The position numbers and the translations under genes are program-made. From the NCBI GenBank assembly GCA_902791985.1, contig CADAYD010000010.1, forward strand, positions 1 to 51,650: a stretch of 51,650 nucleotides of DNA, written 5' to 3'. Of this stretch, positions 1 to 7,777 are shown piece after piece. Source of the stretch: an uncultured bacterium. GTDB taxonomy: Bacteria > Cyanobacteriota > Vampirovibrionia > Gastranaerophilales > Gastranaerophilaceae. Positions within the stretch are counted from its first letter, which is position 1. Every line of letters begins with the position of its first letter. The notes below the pieces were generated by a model. It was given only the letters and a program-made list of their open reading frames with translations. It was not told where the DNA came from and ran no database searches.

Positions 1-372
1 AGTGAACCGAAAAGAAAAACACGCTAGGGTACAATACTGCCTACGGCAGCATAAGACCGCTACGCGGTAATATGAGTTTTTGCCTGTCGGCAAAAATCTT
101 TTAGCGCGGCTAAAACTACGCCGCGCGCTTATCTGACGACCTTTACGAAGTGAGCAATAAATGTAATGCGAGAGAGCATCAAAGGCGGATTTGTTTGAGC
201 GATAGCGAGTTATCCGCCTTATACTCGAGCATTTACAATTTATTAGCGAACGGAGTGCAGGTCGGAGAGTTTCTTTGTGCCCCGTTTCTTTGCGGTCAAA
301 GAAATGGGGCAAGGGAGTTTTGCAAAATATAACTCCCTATGACAAATATTATGTACTACATCTTATGTACGA
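1..372. repeat. Hairpin-rich non-coding foldback element (copy 1, left end outside window)
   Basis: This stretch has no credible gene and is visibly richer in G+C than its surroundings. It is a chain of perfect or near-perfect stem-loops: 37-49 (CTGCC/GGCAG), 56-68 (ACCGC/GCGGT), 77-96 (8-bp stem), 99-115 (TTTTAGC/GCTAAAA), 184-218 (GGCGGAT/ATCCGCC), 279-310 (stem with cggt loop and one mismatch) and 312-338 (AGGGAGTT/AACTCCCT). The 145-320 part resembles the right half of the element at 36607-37092, including the TTTGTTTGAG and GAGTTA segments inside a stem and a similar right edge (CAAATATTATGT near 343). It sits directly upstream of the rel promoter. A mobile or foldback repeat is the best reading; the family name is unknown to me. 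Confidence 0.7.
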
Positions 373-388
373 TATTTTTCTTATTTAA

Positions 389-417
389 TTGCAAATTATT
401 AGTGTAATTTATATGAT
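389..417 (+). promoter_or_regulatory. Promoter of rel, near-leaderless
   Basis: TTGCAA (389-394), a 17-bp spacer and TATGAT (412-417), with the ATG only 9 nt after the -10 box. No Shine-Dalgarno sequence precedes the ATG at 427, so the transcript probably starts within a few bases of the start codon. Confidence 0.45.
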
Positions 418-426
418 TAATCTGCT

Positions 427-2631
427 ATGTCAGACGTCAAAACATTTAAAGAATTAAAAGAAATTTTAATTCAGCAAAAACACACACAAGAGGATATTTC
501 GCAGGTTGAAAAGGCCTACAAATTTGCGAAAAAAACTCATAGTGGCCAATATAGGGTCTCAGGGGAACCCTATATTATCCATCCTGTTGAGGTTGCAAAA
601 ATCCTTGCCGTACTTGAGGTTGACATTCATACCTTAATGGCTGCATTTTTGCATGACGTGCTAGAGGATACGGATACAAGTGCAGAAATTATCAGAGAGC
701 AATTTGGGGAAGATGTATTAAATCTTGTTCAAGGGGTTACAAAGTTAGGGAAATTAAAGTTTAAATCAAAAGAAGAACGCCAAGCAGAAAATTTTAGGCG
801 CCTATTCATTGCGATGGCAAACGATATCAGGGTGATTTTTCTTAAGCTGGCTGATAGACTTCACAATATGCGAACTCTGAACTTTATGCCTGCTGAAAAG
901 CAGAAAAAAATTGCAAGAGAAACACTCGATATTTTTGCTCCACTCGCTAACAGGCTGGGTATCTATACTATGAAAGCCGAATTGGAAGATTTATCACTTA
1001 AGTATTTAGAACCGGAAAAATATTTTGAAATTGCGCAGCTTGTTGCTCAAACAAAAGCAGATAGAGAATCAACAGTAAACGAACTTATTGATAAAATTTC
1101 GCATGATGTGGAAAAAAGCGGTATAAAAGCTCAGATTACCGGCAGAGCTAAGCACTATTACAGTATTTATGCCAAAATGAAGCGTCAGAATATTTCGTTC
1201 AATGATTTGTATGACGTTACCGCTGTTCGTGTTATCGTGGATACAATAAAAGAGTGTTATGAAGTTTTGGGTATAATTCATTCTCAATTCAAACCTATCC
1301 CGGGTCGATTTAAAGATTATATTGCGATGCCTAAAGGCAATATGTATCAGTCTTTACATACGTCTGTTATAGGTCCGAGATTAAAGCCGTTGGAAGTGCA
1401 AATTAGAACTTGGGATATGCACAGAACAGCAGAATACGGGGTTGCGGCTCATTGGCGTTATAAAGAAAAAGGGTCGCAGAAGGCTGATGCGGCAACAGAT
1501 AAACAATTTTCATGGCTGCATAAACTTGTAGAGTACGATAAAGAAGTATCAAGTGCCAAGGATTATGTTTCAAGTGTAAAATTGGACTTATTTTCGGATC
1601 AAGTTTTTGCATTCACTCCAAACGGTGATATTTATGATTTCCCAAAAGATGCAACTTGTGTAGATTTTGCATATAGAATTCATACTGACGTAGGGCACAA
1701 AACTGTTGGTGCGCTTATAAACGGGCGCATTGTTCCGCTTAGTACAAAACTCAATAACGGAGATATCGTAGAAGTTCTAACTTCCAAAACCCCTGCGCCC
1801 CGTCTTGATTGGTTAACTTTTGTTGTTACAAAGCAAGCATCATCAAAGATTAAACAGTGGTTCAAAAAGAATAATCGTGAAGAACATATCAATCTTGGTA
1901 AATCAAGTCTTGAGCACGAACTAACAAAAGCGGTGTTTGATGAGAATGTTAAGAACGGCGAGTTTGAAAAGATTGCCAAAGTGATGAACTATCAATCTGC
2001 TGAAGATTTGTTTGCGGCGCTCGGGTATGGTGAAACAACCGTTAGTAAGATTACTAATAAACTTAAAAAGCCGGAAGAAAAATCTATTGAGGACTCATTC
2101 CACAAATCAGGCAGAAAAAGCTCTAATAAGGATATCATTGGTTTAGAAGGGATGCTTTATTCTTTTGCAAGATGCTGTTCGCCAATTCCGGGAGAGCCGA
2201 TTGTCGGGGTTGTTACCCGCAATAAAGGGGTTACTGTTCACAGAGTTGATTGTAAGGCACTCGAAACAATTCCGCCTGAGCGCATGATGGATATTCAATG
2301 GGCAGGAATTAACACAAACAAAACGTATACGACGACCATACGAATTGAAACTGCAGAAAAAATGGGGCTTTTAAAAGAAGTTATTTCTGCTGTATCCGAT
2401 AATAATACCAACATTGTTAATGCTAATATCAAAACTAAAAATCATGTCGGGATTATTGAAATTGGTATAGAACTTGATAACATTGATACTCTCAAAAAAG
2501 TTATCAACTGTATTCAGTCACTGCCGGATGTCTACAGCGTAAAACGTATCCAGACATCAGCAAATATGATTAAAAATACTTCTGCAAGCAAGCCACAGAA
2601 AAAGTACAATAACAAGAATAAAAAAAATTAG
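427..2631 (+). CDS. rel: Bifunctional (p)ppGpp synthetase/hydrolase (RelA/SpoT homologue)
   Basis: Makes and degrades the stringent-response alarmone (p)ppGpp in the cytoplasm. At 734 aa it is full length for a long RSH protein. The N-terminal HD hydrolase domain has H52 and the HDVLED motif at 76-81. The synthetase domain carries RFKD at 294-297 followed by YQSLHT. RFKD rather than the acidic ExDD version is typical of bifunctional enzymes, so both activities are predicted. A TGS domain follows (about 390-450), then a conserved-cysteine region with RCCSPIPG (about 580) and a C-terminal ACT domain (about 640-715), ending in a short Lys/Asn-rich tail. It is the first gene after the foldback element, and the NfeD-flotillin pair begins 10 bases after its stop, suggesting co-transcription. 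Identification is secure; the two-way activity is inferred from motifs. Confidence 0.96.
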   Translation: MSDVKTFKELKEILIQQKHTQEDISQVEKAYKFAKKTHSGQYRVSGEPYIIHPVEVAKILAVLEVDIHTLMAAFLHDVLEDTDTSAEIIREQFGEDVLNLVQGVTKLGKLKFKSKEERQAENFRRLFIAMANDIRVIFLKLADRLHNMRTLNFMPAEKQKKIARETLDIFAPLANRLGIYTMKAELEDLSLKYLEPEKYFEIAQLVAQTKADRESTVNELIDKISHDVEKSGIKAQITGRAKHYYSIYAKMKRQNISFNDLYDVTAVRVIVDTIKECYEVLGIIHSQFKPIPGRFKDYIAMPKGNMYQSLHTSVIGPRLKPLEVQIRTWDMHRTAEYGVAAHWRYKEKGSQKADAATDKQFSWLHKLVEYDKEVSSAKDYVSSVKLDLFSDQVFAFTPNGDIYDFPKDATCVDFAYRIHTDVGHKTVGALINGRIVPLSTKLNNGDIVEVLTSKTPAPRLDWLTFVVTKQASSKIKQWFKKNNREEHINLGKSSLEHELTKAVFDENVKNGEFEKIAKVMNYQSAEDLFAALGYGETTVSKITNKLKKPEEKSIEDSFHKSGRKSSNKDIIGLEGMLYSFARCCSPIPGEPIVGVVTRNKGVTVHRVDCKALETIPPERMMDIQWAGINTNKTYTTTIRIETAEKMGLLKEVISAVSDNNTNIVNANIKTKNHVGIIEIGIELDNIDTLKKVINCIQSLPDVYSVKRIQTSANMIKNTSASKPQKKYNNKNKKN

Positions 2632-2641
2632 GAGGTTATAT

Positions 2642-3199
2642 ATGGAAACAATTACACAAAATGCTGTTCAGTATTATTACTATCTAGCATGGTTTGCAAC
2701 TATTTTATTTGTAATTAAATTGGCTATATTTTGGATTTTTGGTGGCGGAGATGCCGAAGTCAGTTCTGATTTCAATACAGAAACTGATACTGACGGGACA
2801 TTTCACTTTATATCATTGCAGACAATTCTTGCATTTTTAATGGGTTTTGGCTGGATGGGTTATGCGGCATTGAAGAGTTATAATTTTGGGCAATTAGTTG
2901 CCTTTGGCAGTGCATTTGGAGTTGGACTGTTATTTTTGCTTGGAACAGCTTATTTAATGTCACTTGTCAGAAAACTTGAAAAAACAGTTAAAAAAGATAA
3001 AGCTACCGCATTGGATAAAATTGGTAAGGCATACACAGATTTTGCTCCAAAAGGCCAAGGACGTGTTGAAATTGAAATTGCCGGTCAATTAACAGTGGCT
3101 GATGCTGTTAATACAACAGAAGATGAAATAAAAGCCTTTGATCAAATTAAGGTTGTAAAAGTTGAAAATGAATTATTATTTATAGAAAAAGTAGTGTAA
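2642..3199 (+). CDS. NfeD/YuaF-like membrane protein, partner of flotillin
   Basis: A 185-aa protein with three predicted membrane segments (about residues 12-35, 60-78 and 85-107) and a soluble C-terminal part of about 70 residues rich in alternating beta-type residues, compatible with the OB-fold of NfeD-family proteins. The start has a strong AGGAGG ribosome site. The gene lies 18 bases upstream of a flotillin gene, the arrangement known for yuaF-floT in Bacillus and yqiJ-yqiK in enterobacteria; these partners help organise flotillin-rich membrane domains. Sequence similarity to NfeD is judged by architecture and context rather than by a clear motif, so the family call is moderately sure. 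Confidence 0.72.
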   Translation: METITQNAVQYYYYLAWFATILFVIKLAIFWIFGGGDAEVSSDFNTETDTDGTFHFISLQTILAFLMGFGWMGYAALKSYNFGQLVAFGSAFGVGLLFLLGTAYLMSLVRKLEKTVKKDKATALDKIGKAYTDFAPKGQGRVEIEIAGQLTVADAVNTTEDEIKAFDQIKVVKVENELLFIEKVV

Positions 3200-3217
3200 G
3201 AAAGGAGAAATTAAACT

Positions 3218-4672
3218 ATGGAAGGCTTATTTCCTTTATTAGTTGCGGCTGCGCTTGTATTAATTGCAATCTTTGCATTTGTGGCAAATCAATACAAACG
3301 TTGTCCGTCAAACAAAATTATCGTAGTTTACGGTAAAACAGGCGGTTCAAGAACTGCAAAGTGTGTACATGGCGGTGGAACATTCATTATCCCGTTAATT
3401 CAGGATTACGGGGTATTATCTTTAGAACCTATGACAACTGACATTGACCTTAAAGGCGCATTGTCAAAAGGTAATATCCGTGTTGCAGTACCATCAACAT
3501 TCACATTCGGTATTTCAACCGATGAAAAAATTATGATAAACGCAGCAGAACGTCTGCTCGGGTTATCAAGAAGTGAAGTTATTACTCAAGCAAGCGATAT
3601 TATTTTAGGTCAATTGCGTCTTGCTATCGCAACATTGTCAATTGAAGAAATTAACCAAGACCGTGAAAAATTCTTAGAACAAATTAACGCAAACGTTAAT
3701 ACAGAGTTGAAAAAAATCGGTCTTGAAATCATCAACGTAAACATTAAAGATATTACTGATGAATCAGGCTATATCGACGCTATCGGTCGTAAAGCAGCCG
3801 CAGAAGCTATCAACAAAGCAAAAGTTGAAGTTGCACAACAGGAAAAACTTGGTGCAGTCGGTGAGGCCGAAGCAAACAAAGAAAAAGAAGTACAAGTTGC
3901 ACAACAATCAGCAATGACCGAAATCGGTAAAACAAACGCTTCAAAAGAACAGCGTATTAAAACGGCTGATTTGGAAGCACAGGCAGTTGAAGGTGAAAAC
4001 ATCGCAAAAGCAAATATTGCAGAATACAATGCTACATTGTCTGTTAAACAGGCTGATGCGTTCAGAGAAGGGGAAGTCGCAAAGGCAAACGCTCAGCGTG
4101 ATGTTTTACTTGCTCAAAAAGAACAGGAAGAAGCAAAATTGAAAAAAGAAGAACTTGCTAGACAAGAAGTTGAAAAACTTAAGATACAAGTTGAGGCTGA
4201 TGCAGAAGCAGAAAGATTAAGAAGAGTTGCTCAAGGTCAGGCTGATGCTATCAAGGCTAAATACTTTGCGGAAGCAGAAGGTGTGAAGGCTGTATTGGAA
4301 GCAAAAGCTCAAGGTTATGCTGATTTAGTCAGAATATCCAATAACAGACCGGAAATCGCTACAAGCTTCCTTATGATTGAAAAAATCCAAGACCTTGTTG
4401 CAAAACAGGTTGAAGCAATTAAAAATATCAAGTTTGATAAAATTACTGTTTGGGATGGCGGAGCAGGCAGTCCTAACGGTTCAACAACCGCTAATTTTAT
4501 GAGAGATTTAATAAAATCACTCCCTGCAATGCATGACCTCGCAAATCAAGCAGGCATTGAGTTACCGTCTGTTTTAGGTAAAGTTGATAACGGAATTGAG
4601 GACATAAAAGTTGCCGCAGATCCGGTAAAAGAAAAACCTAAAACTCAAATTATAAAGAAAGAAGAAAAATAA
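3218..4672 (+). CDS. floT: Flotillin (SPFH/Band 7 membrane scaffold protein)
   Basis: 484 aa. One N-terminal membrane segment (about 5-24) is followed by an SPFH/Band-7 domain (about 30-210) and a long Ala/Glu/Lys-rich coiled coil (about 200-370) with the repeated EA-type pattern of flotillins (for example GEAEANKEKE and AEAERLRRVAQGQADAIKAK). The C-terminal part contains the flotillin-type segment near KFDKITVWDGG. Flotillins oligomerise on the inner face of the membrane and scaffold functional membrane microdomains. A good ribosome site (AAGGAG) precedes the ATG. It is the last gene of the unit and is followed by a terminator. Confidence 0.93.
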   Translation: MEGLFPLLVAAALVLIAIFAFVANQYKRCPSNKIIVVYGKTGGSRTAKCVHGGGTFIIPLIQDYGVLSLEPMTTDIDLKGALSKGNIRVAVPSTFTFGISTDEKIMINAAERLLGLSRSEVITQASDIILGQLRLAIATLSIEEINQDREKFLEQINANVNTELKKIGLEIINVNIKDITDESGYIDAIGRKAAAEAINKAKVEVAQQEKLGAVGEAEANKEKEVQVAQQSAMTEIGKTNASKEQRIKTADLEAQAVEGENIAKANIAEYNATLSVKQADAFREGEVAKANAQRDVLLAQKEQEEAKLKKEELARQEVEKLKIQVEADAEAERLRRVAQGQADAIKAKYFAEAEGVKAVLEAKAQGYADLVRISNNRPEIATSFLMIEKIQDLVAKQVEAIKNIKFDKITVWDGGAGSPNGSTTANFMRDLIKSLPAMHDLANQAGIELPSVLGKVDNGIEDIKVAADPVKEKPKTQIIKKEEK

Positions 4673-4701
4673 TTATTGAAAAATAATTATTGTTCAATAA
4701 T

Positions 4702-4730
4702 AAGGTGCGTCTTTATGGCGCATCTTTTTA
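4702..4730 (+). terminator. Intrinsic terminator after flotillin gene
   Basis: AAGGTGCG pairs with CGCATCTT (one G-U pair) and is followed by a T run. It lies 30 bases after the flotillin stop. Confidence 0.8.
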
Positions 4731-4985
4731 TTAATCTTCAGTAAAATTGTAATTAAAATCTATATCCTTCAGTAATTCATCAATTTTAATATTCAACAAA
4801 CTGGCAACTCTTAAAAGTGTGGAAAATTTATAATCGTTTATCCCGTTTTCAAGCCTGCTCCACGTTGCAGTTGTCAAATGACCGTTAGATAATATAAATT
4901 TATTCAAAGATTTTGACTGTGCTAATCTAAGCTTTTTAATTTTTTTGGATAATTTTTTAATGTTTTCTTTGTCGATTTGTTGCAT
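4731..4985 (-). CDS. Small Xre-family HTH regulator
   Basis: An 84-aa, nearly single-domain protein with the Cro/CI-type helix-turn-helix pattern: two helices, the recognition region LTTATWSRLENGINDYKFSTL, then LLRVASLLNIKIDELL. Such proteins bind short palindromes as dimers and often repress themselves. Two copies of the palindrome TTRCA-N4-TGTAA lie at its 5' end (4980-4993 and 5021-5034), one over the start codon. It is divergent from the small gene at 5046. No ribosome site is visible, and TAATAT lies 7 nt upstream of the ATG, suggesting a leaderless start. The target is inferred. Confidence 0.85.
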   Translation of the reverse strand: MQQIDKENIKKLSKKIKKLRLAQSKSLNKFILSNGHLTTATWSRLENGINDYKFSTLLRVASLLNIKIDELLKDIDFNYNFTED

Positions 4986-4993
4986 ATATGTAA
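4980..4993. promoter_or_regulatory. Candidate Xre operator 1
   Basis: Palindrome TTGCA-TATA-TGTAA covering the start codon of the Xre gene. It shares the pattern TTRCA-N4-TGTAA with the site at 5021-5034; the centres are 41 bp apart, close to four helical turns. Confidence 0.5.
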
Positions 4994-5020
4994 TATTAAT
5001 GATTTAATGGATTTAATTCA

Positions 5021-5034
5021 TTACACACATGTAA
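5021..5034. promoter_or_regulatory. Candidate Xre operator 2
   Basis: Perfect 5-bp arms TTACA/TGTAA around CACA, located in the divergent region just upstream of the AATAAT box of the gene at 5046. See operator 1 for the spacing. Confidence 0.5.
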
Positions 5035-5045
5035 TAATCAAAAAT

Positions 5046-5267
5046 ATGAACACTCATTTAATAAAAATTAAATATAAAAATTCAAAATATCCTGTGGTAT
5101 TTATGGCAAAGTCTTTTTCAAGAAAAGAAATTCTTGATATTTCAGAAGATATTTGTAAAATTTTTGATAATGTTTATTATAATGAATTACAAACAACATT
5201 TATTTGCAAAGAGCGCAATAATATAAATAAAATAATGAAATATTTAATAAATAAATTTGTTTATTAA
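5046..5267 (+). CDS. Small hypothetical protein divergent from Xre regulator
   Basis: 73 aa if started at the ATG 5046 (an in-frame upstream ATG at 4977 would overlap the Xre gene and both operators and is less likely). I recognise no family. The protein is Lys/Ile/Asn-rich with no membrane segment; a beta-type start is followed by two predicted helices. AATAAT lies 7 nt before the ATG, and a candidate Xre operator overlaps its upstream edge, so control by the neighbouring Xre protein is likely if the gene is real. It could be the antitoxin/toxin-like or accessory partner of a two-gene unit, but nothing in the sequence proves that. Confidence 0.5.
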   Translation: MNTHLIKIKYKNSKYPVVFMAKSFSRKEILDISEDICKIFDNVYYNELQTTFICKERNNINKIMKYLINKFVY

Positions 5268-5308
5268 AATTAAAAAAGTAAGGTGCGATTTTTTGCTCAA
5301 AATTTATT

Positions 5309-6076
5309 TTATCCCAAATTTTTCTTTGCCTGTTTCCAGAGTGCATCATATTCTTCAAAAGAGTAATCAGTCAGCGGTTTTGTTGCGAGTTCTTCCATTT
5401 TGCGGAAACGTTTTTCAAACTTTTTGTTTGCTTTAATTAGGGCTTGCTCTGCATCAATTTTATTCCAGCGAGCAAGATTTACCGCAGCAAACAAAATATC
5501 TCCGTATTCCTCTTCCATGTGCTCTTTATTTTGCTCTTCACATGCCTGCTTAAATTCTTCTATTTCAGAATAAAAACACTCATACAAAGACTGTTCGTCC
5601 GGCCATTCAAATCCTGTTTTTACCGCACGTTTTGAAATCTTTTGTGCAAGCATTAGCGCCGGTTGGCTTTTAGATAGTCCGTCCATGGCAGATTTTCTGT
5701 CAGTTTTTTCTTCAGCTTTTAATTTATCCCAATTTGTAACAACTTCCTCGGCATTTTTTATGCTTGTGCTGCCAAAAACATGCGGGTGACGATGGATAAG
5801 CTTGTCTTTTAACTCTTTTGCGACCGCCTCAATGTCGAAATCTCCATGCTCAGATGCAATTTGCGAGTGTAAAAGAACTTGCAAAAGTACATCTCCCAGT
5901 TCTTCTCTTAGATGTGTCATGTCATTTTCATCAATTGCATCTACTGCTTCATATGCTTCTTCAAGCATATTAGGGCGCAGAGAATTATGGGTTTGTTCCC
6001 TGTCCCATGGACATCCGTCTGGGGCTCTTAGCTTCGCTACTACTTCAATCAATTCTTCCAGATTTTTGTATTTCAT
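5309..6076 (-). CDS. mazG: MazG nucleoside triphosphate pyrophosphohydrolase
   Basis: Hydrolyses (d)NTPs to (d)NMP and pyrophosphate, a house-cleaning enzyme that can also affect ppGpp levels. The 255-aa length and two tandem MazG domains match the long bacterial form. The first domain has the CPWDREQTHNSL start, EEAYEAVDAI and EELGDVLLQV (the EExxE and ExxD metal-binding helices); the second has EEEYGDILFAAVNLARW. It is transcribed alone on the minus strand. An extended -10 box lies exactly 6 nt before the ATG and no Shine-Dalgarno is visible, so the mRNA should be leaderless. Confidence 0.95.
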   Translation of the reverse strand: MKYKNLEELIEVVAKLRAPDGCPWDREQTHNSLRPNMLEEAYEAVDAIDENDMTHLREELGDVLLQVLLHSQIASEHGDFDIEAVAKELKDKLIHRHPHVFGSTSIKNAEEVVTNWDKLKAEEKTDRKSAMDGLSKSQPALMLAQKISKRAVKTGFEWPDEQSLYECFYSEIEEFKQACEEQNKEHMEEEYGDILFAAVNLARWNKIDAEQALIKANKKFEKRFRKMEELATKPLTDYSFEEYDALWKQAKKNLG

Positions 6077-6082
6077 GTCTGT

Positions 6083-6091
6083 ATTTTAGCA
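6083..6091 (-). promoter_or_regulatory. Extended -10 of mazG, leaderless
   Basis: TGCTAAAAT read on the minus strand, with 6 nt between the -10 hexamer and the mazG ATG. Confidence 0.5.
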
Positions 6092-6177
6092 CAAATCATA
6101 CAAAAGGTTGATTTTATATTAAAGTAATATGCTAGACTAGACAAGTGGATATATAGACAAAGAAAAGAGGTAAAAGT

Positions 6178-6714
6178 ATGTCAACAATAGAAAGAGTAAG
6201 CCAATGGAGTCACCGTATATTTAATACGACTGCCACTGAGCAAAATGTTCGCAGAAGTTCGAATCCTTTTGCGAAATCAAATTTCCAAAAAAATGTGTTA
6301 ACCGCTGATGTGCTTGAATTAAGTACCAAGAAAAATGTAAGTTTTACCGGCGGTATTACACAAGGAACAAAAAGAATATATTCAACTTTTGTCGGTTCAA
6401 TAAACGATTTCGGAAGAAGATTTTATGAAGGAATTGAATCTATAAAAGAATTTGGTATAAGAATGAAAAATGGTATCGTGGGCGCATGGAATAAAGTGTG
6501 TGAAATCGGTAATACTGAAATTCATTTGGGTGAAGGCCTAAAAAACGGTTATAATGCAGTTAAAAATGTCTTAACTACAGATGTAGGTCAGCTATTTAGA
6601 ACAAGAGAAAAACAAATTGCTGCAATGGCAAAATTGGATCCTCACACACAGGTAAAACCGATGTTATCTGATGCTATTAAGGCATTAGAAGAAGAGATTA
6701 CAAAGGCAGCATAG
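6178..6714 (+). CDS. Lineage-specific hypothetical protein with NVSFTGG motif
   Basis: 178 aa with no recognised domain, signal peptide or membrane segment. The N-terminal third is polar and probably disordered; the motif NVSFTGG is at 53-59. The middle is amphipathic helix with repeated F-G-x-R/K spacing (NDFGRRFYEGIESIKEFGIRMKNGIVGAWNKV broken over two turns). The short F-x-G motif recurs in several other unknown proteins in this window (15457, 43945 and 48081 genes). A good AAAGAGG ribosome site precedes the ATG. It is 13 bases upstream of the 128-aa gene, so the two probably form an operon. Function unknown. Confidence 0.8.
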   Translation: MSTIERVSQWSHRIFNTTATEQNVRRSSNPFAKSNFQKNVLTADVLELSTKKNVSFTGGITQGTKRIYSTFVGSINDFGRRFYEGIESIKEFGIRMKNGIVGAWNKVCEIGNTEIHLGEGLKNGYNAVKNVLTTDVGQLFRTREKQIAAMAKLDPHTQVKPMLSDAIKALEEEITKAA

Positions 6715-6727
6715 GGAGAAGAGATAA

Positions 6728-7114
6728 ATGAACACTACAGTAAAAACAAGCAAAAATTTAGAAAGAGTAAGTGATATTATTGATTCTCTAACAATCAATC
6801 CAAACCACGATGCAATATCTGTTCTTGAAGAAATCGGTACAAATTCTGCTATCGATGAAGTTAGAGAAATGACAGCACGCGCTTTAGTTCAAAGAAATGA
6901 AGCAGATTCATTATCTATTGTAATTTCAAGCAAAGGTAAAGGTATCAATGACATGTCCACAGTTGTTGCTATGAGTACCATAAACAGCTTACTTTCATTA
7001 GAAGATAAAGAAGGTGCAATGAGAATTCTTGAAAATACAATTTCTAATGAAGGAATTGAAGAAGATGTCAGAGAAAATGCTCGTTCTGTAAAAGCATTGA
7101 TGGCATTGAGTTAA
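6728..7114 (+). CDS. HEAT-like helical hypothetical protein
   Basis: 128 aa, all-helical by composition, with a repeating pattern of about 35-40 residues (AISVLEEIGTNSAIDEVREMTARALVQ and later AMRILENTISNEGIEEDVRENARSVKAL read as helix pairs) resembling HEAT/ARM repeats. Such folds normally mediate protein contacts. It follows the 178-aa gene with a GGGAGAAG ribosome site, and an intrinsic terminator follows it. No catalytic motif seen; the repeat assignment is tentative. Confidence 0.78.
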   Translation: MNTTVKTSKNLERVSDIIDSLTINPNHDAISVLEEIGTNSAIDEVREMTARALVQRNEADSLSIVISSKGKGINDMSTVVAMSTINSLLSLEDKEGAMRILENTISNEGIEEDVRENARSVKALMALS

Positions 7115-7147
7115 TAAAGTATTGTTGATATATATTTTAATTTATAG

Positions 7148-7178
7148 CAGGTTCTGATATTCGGAGCCTGTTTTTTTT
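7148..7178 (+). terminator. Intrinsic terminator after the 6178-7114 operon
   Basis: CAGGTTC pairs with GAGCCTG (one G-U pair) around a 9-nt loop, followed by eight T. Confidence 0.85.
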
Positions 7179-7179
7179 A

Positions 7180-7188
7180 TGTTAATCT
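7180..7188 (+). promoter_or_regulatory. Extended -10-like box of rsmD, leaderless geometry
   Basis: TGTTAATCT with 6 nt between the hexamer and the ATG at 7195, directly after the terminator of the upstream operon. The hexamer is weak, but TG and spacing match the other leaderless genes here. Confidence 0.35.
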
Positions 7189-7194
7189 AATCTT

Positions 7195-7719
7195 ATGAAT
7201 ATTACAGGCGGGATTTATAACAGACAAAAAATAAAGGCTCCTGATGAAAATATCACACGTCCCACGCTATCTAAGGTTCGGATGAGTGTTTTTAATACTT
7301 TGTCGGCTATGATGGATTTTAGGGGTAAAAGTTTTCTTGACATGTACACTGGCTCAGGGATAATGAGTCTCGAGGCGTTGTCACGTGGCTTCGACCGCAT
7401 TATTGCAATCGAACAAAATAAAAAGGTTTATTCTGTCATAAAATCTAATTTCTCTAGATATGATAAATTACACGATTTGAAACTAATTTTAGGTGATAGT
7501 CTGAAAATTTGCCCCAAATTATCTCAGAAGTTTGATGTAATTTATATAGATCCTCCTTATTTTTCCGGAATATATGAAAAAAGTCTTGAGGCTATACAAG
7601 ATATTTGTGGCGGAATTGTTATTTTAGAGCATGTAACAGAAGTTGAAATTCCGCAAAATCTTGAAATTTTGAAACAAAAAAAATACGGGGATAAATTTAT
7701 TACGTTTTTATATAAGTAA
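7195..7719 (+). CDS. rsmD: RsmD-type 16S rRNA (guanine966-N2)-methyltransferase
   Basis: Predicted SAM-dependent methyltransferase that modifies G966 of 16S rRNA during 30S assembly. The start MNITGG and the segment RPTLSKVRMSVFNTL are typical of RsmD (usually RPTxxRVREALFN), followed by the SAM-binding motif FLDMYTGSGIMSLEALSRG and the catalytic DPPY at about 122-125. At 174 aa it is slightly shorter than the usual 180-200. No ribosome site is seen. The downstream GT9 gene begins within 60 bases, so they may share a transcript. Confidence 0.88.
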   Translation: MNITGGIYNRQKIKAPDENITRPTLSKVRMSVFNTLSAMMDFRGKSFLDMYTGSGIMSLEALSRGFDRIIAIEQNKKVYSVIKSNFSRYDKLHDLKLILGDSLKICPKLSQKFDVIYIDPPYFSGIYEKSLEAIQDICGGIVILEHVTEVEIPQNLEILKQKKYGDKFITFLYK

Positions 7720-7777
7720 TTGTTTGATGTATAATGCAATAGCATGTGTTTATATCATATTTATAGCGGAGTTAATT

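Noticed and set aside
150-332. 60-aa open frame in the first foldback element
   Set aside because: It runs through several palindromes, has no ribosome site, and the composition is that of the repeat; it is a chance frame.
6240-6290. tRNA-like GTTCGAATCC within the 178-aa gene
   Set aside because: The rest of a tRNA cloverleaf is missing and the stretch is inside an open reading frame; no tRNA gene was found elsewhere.
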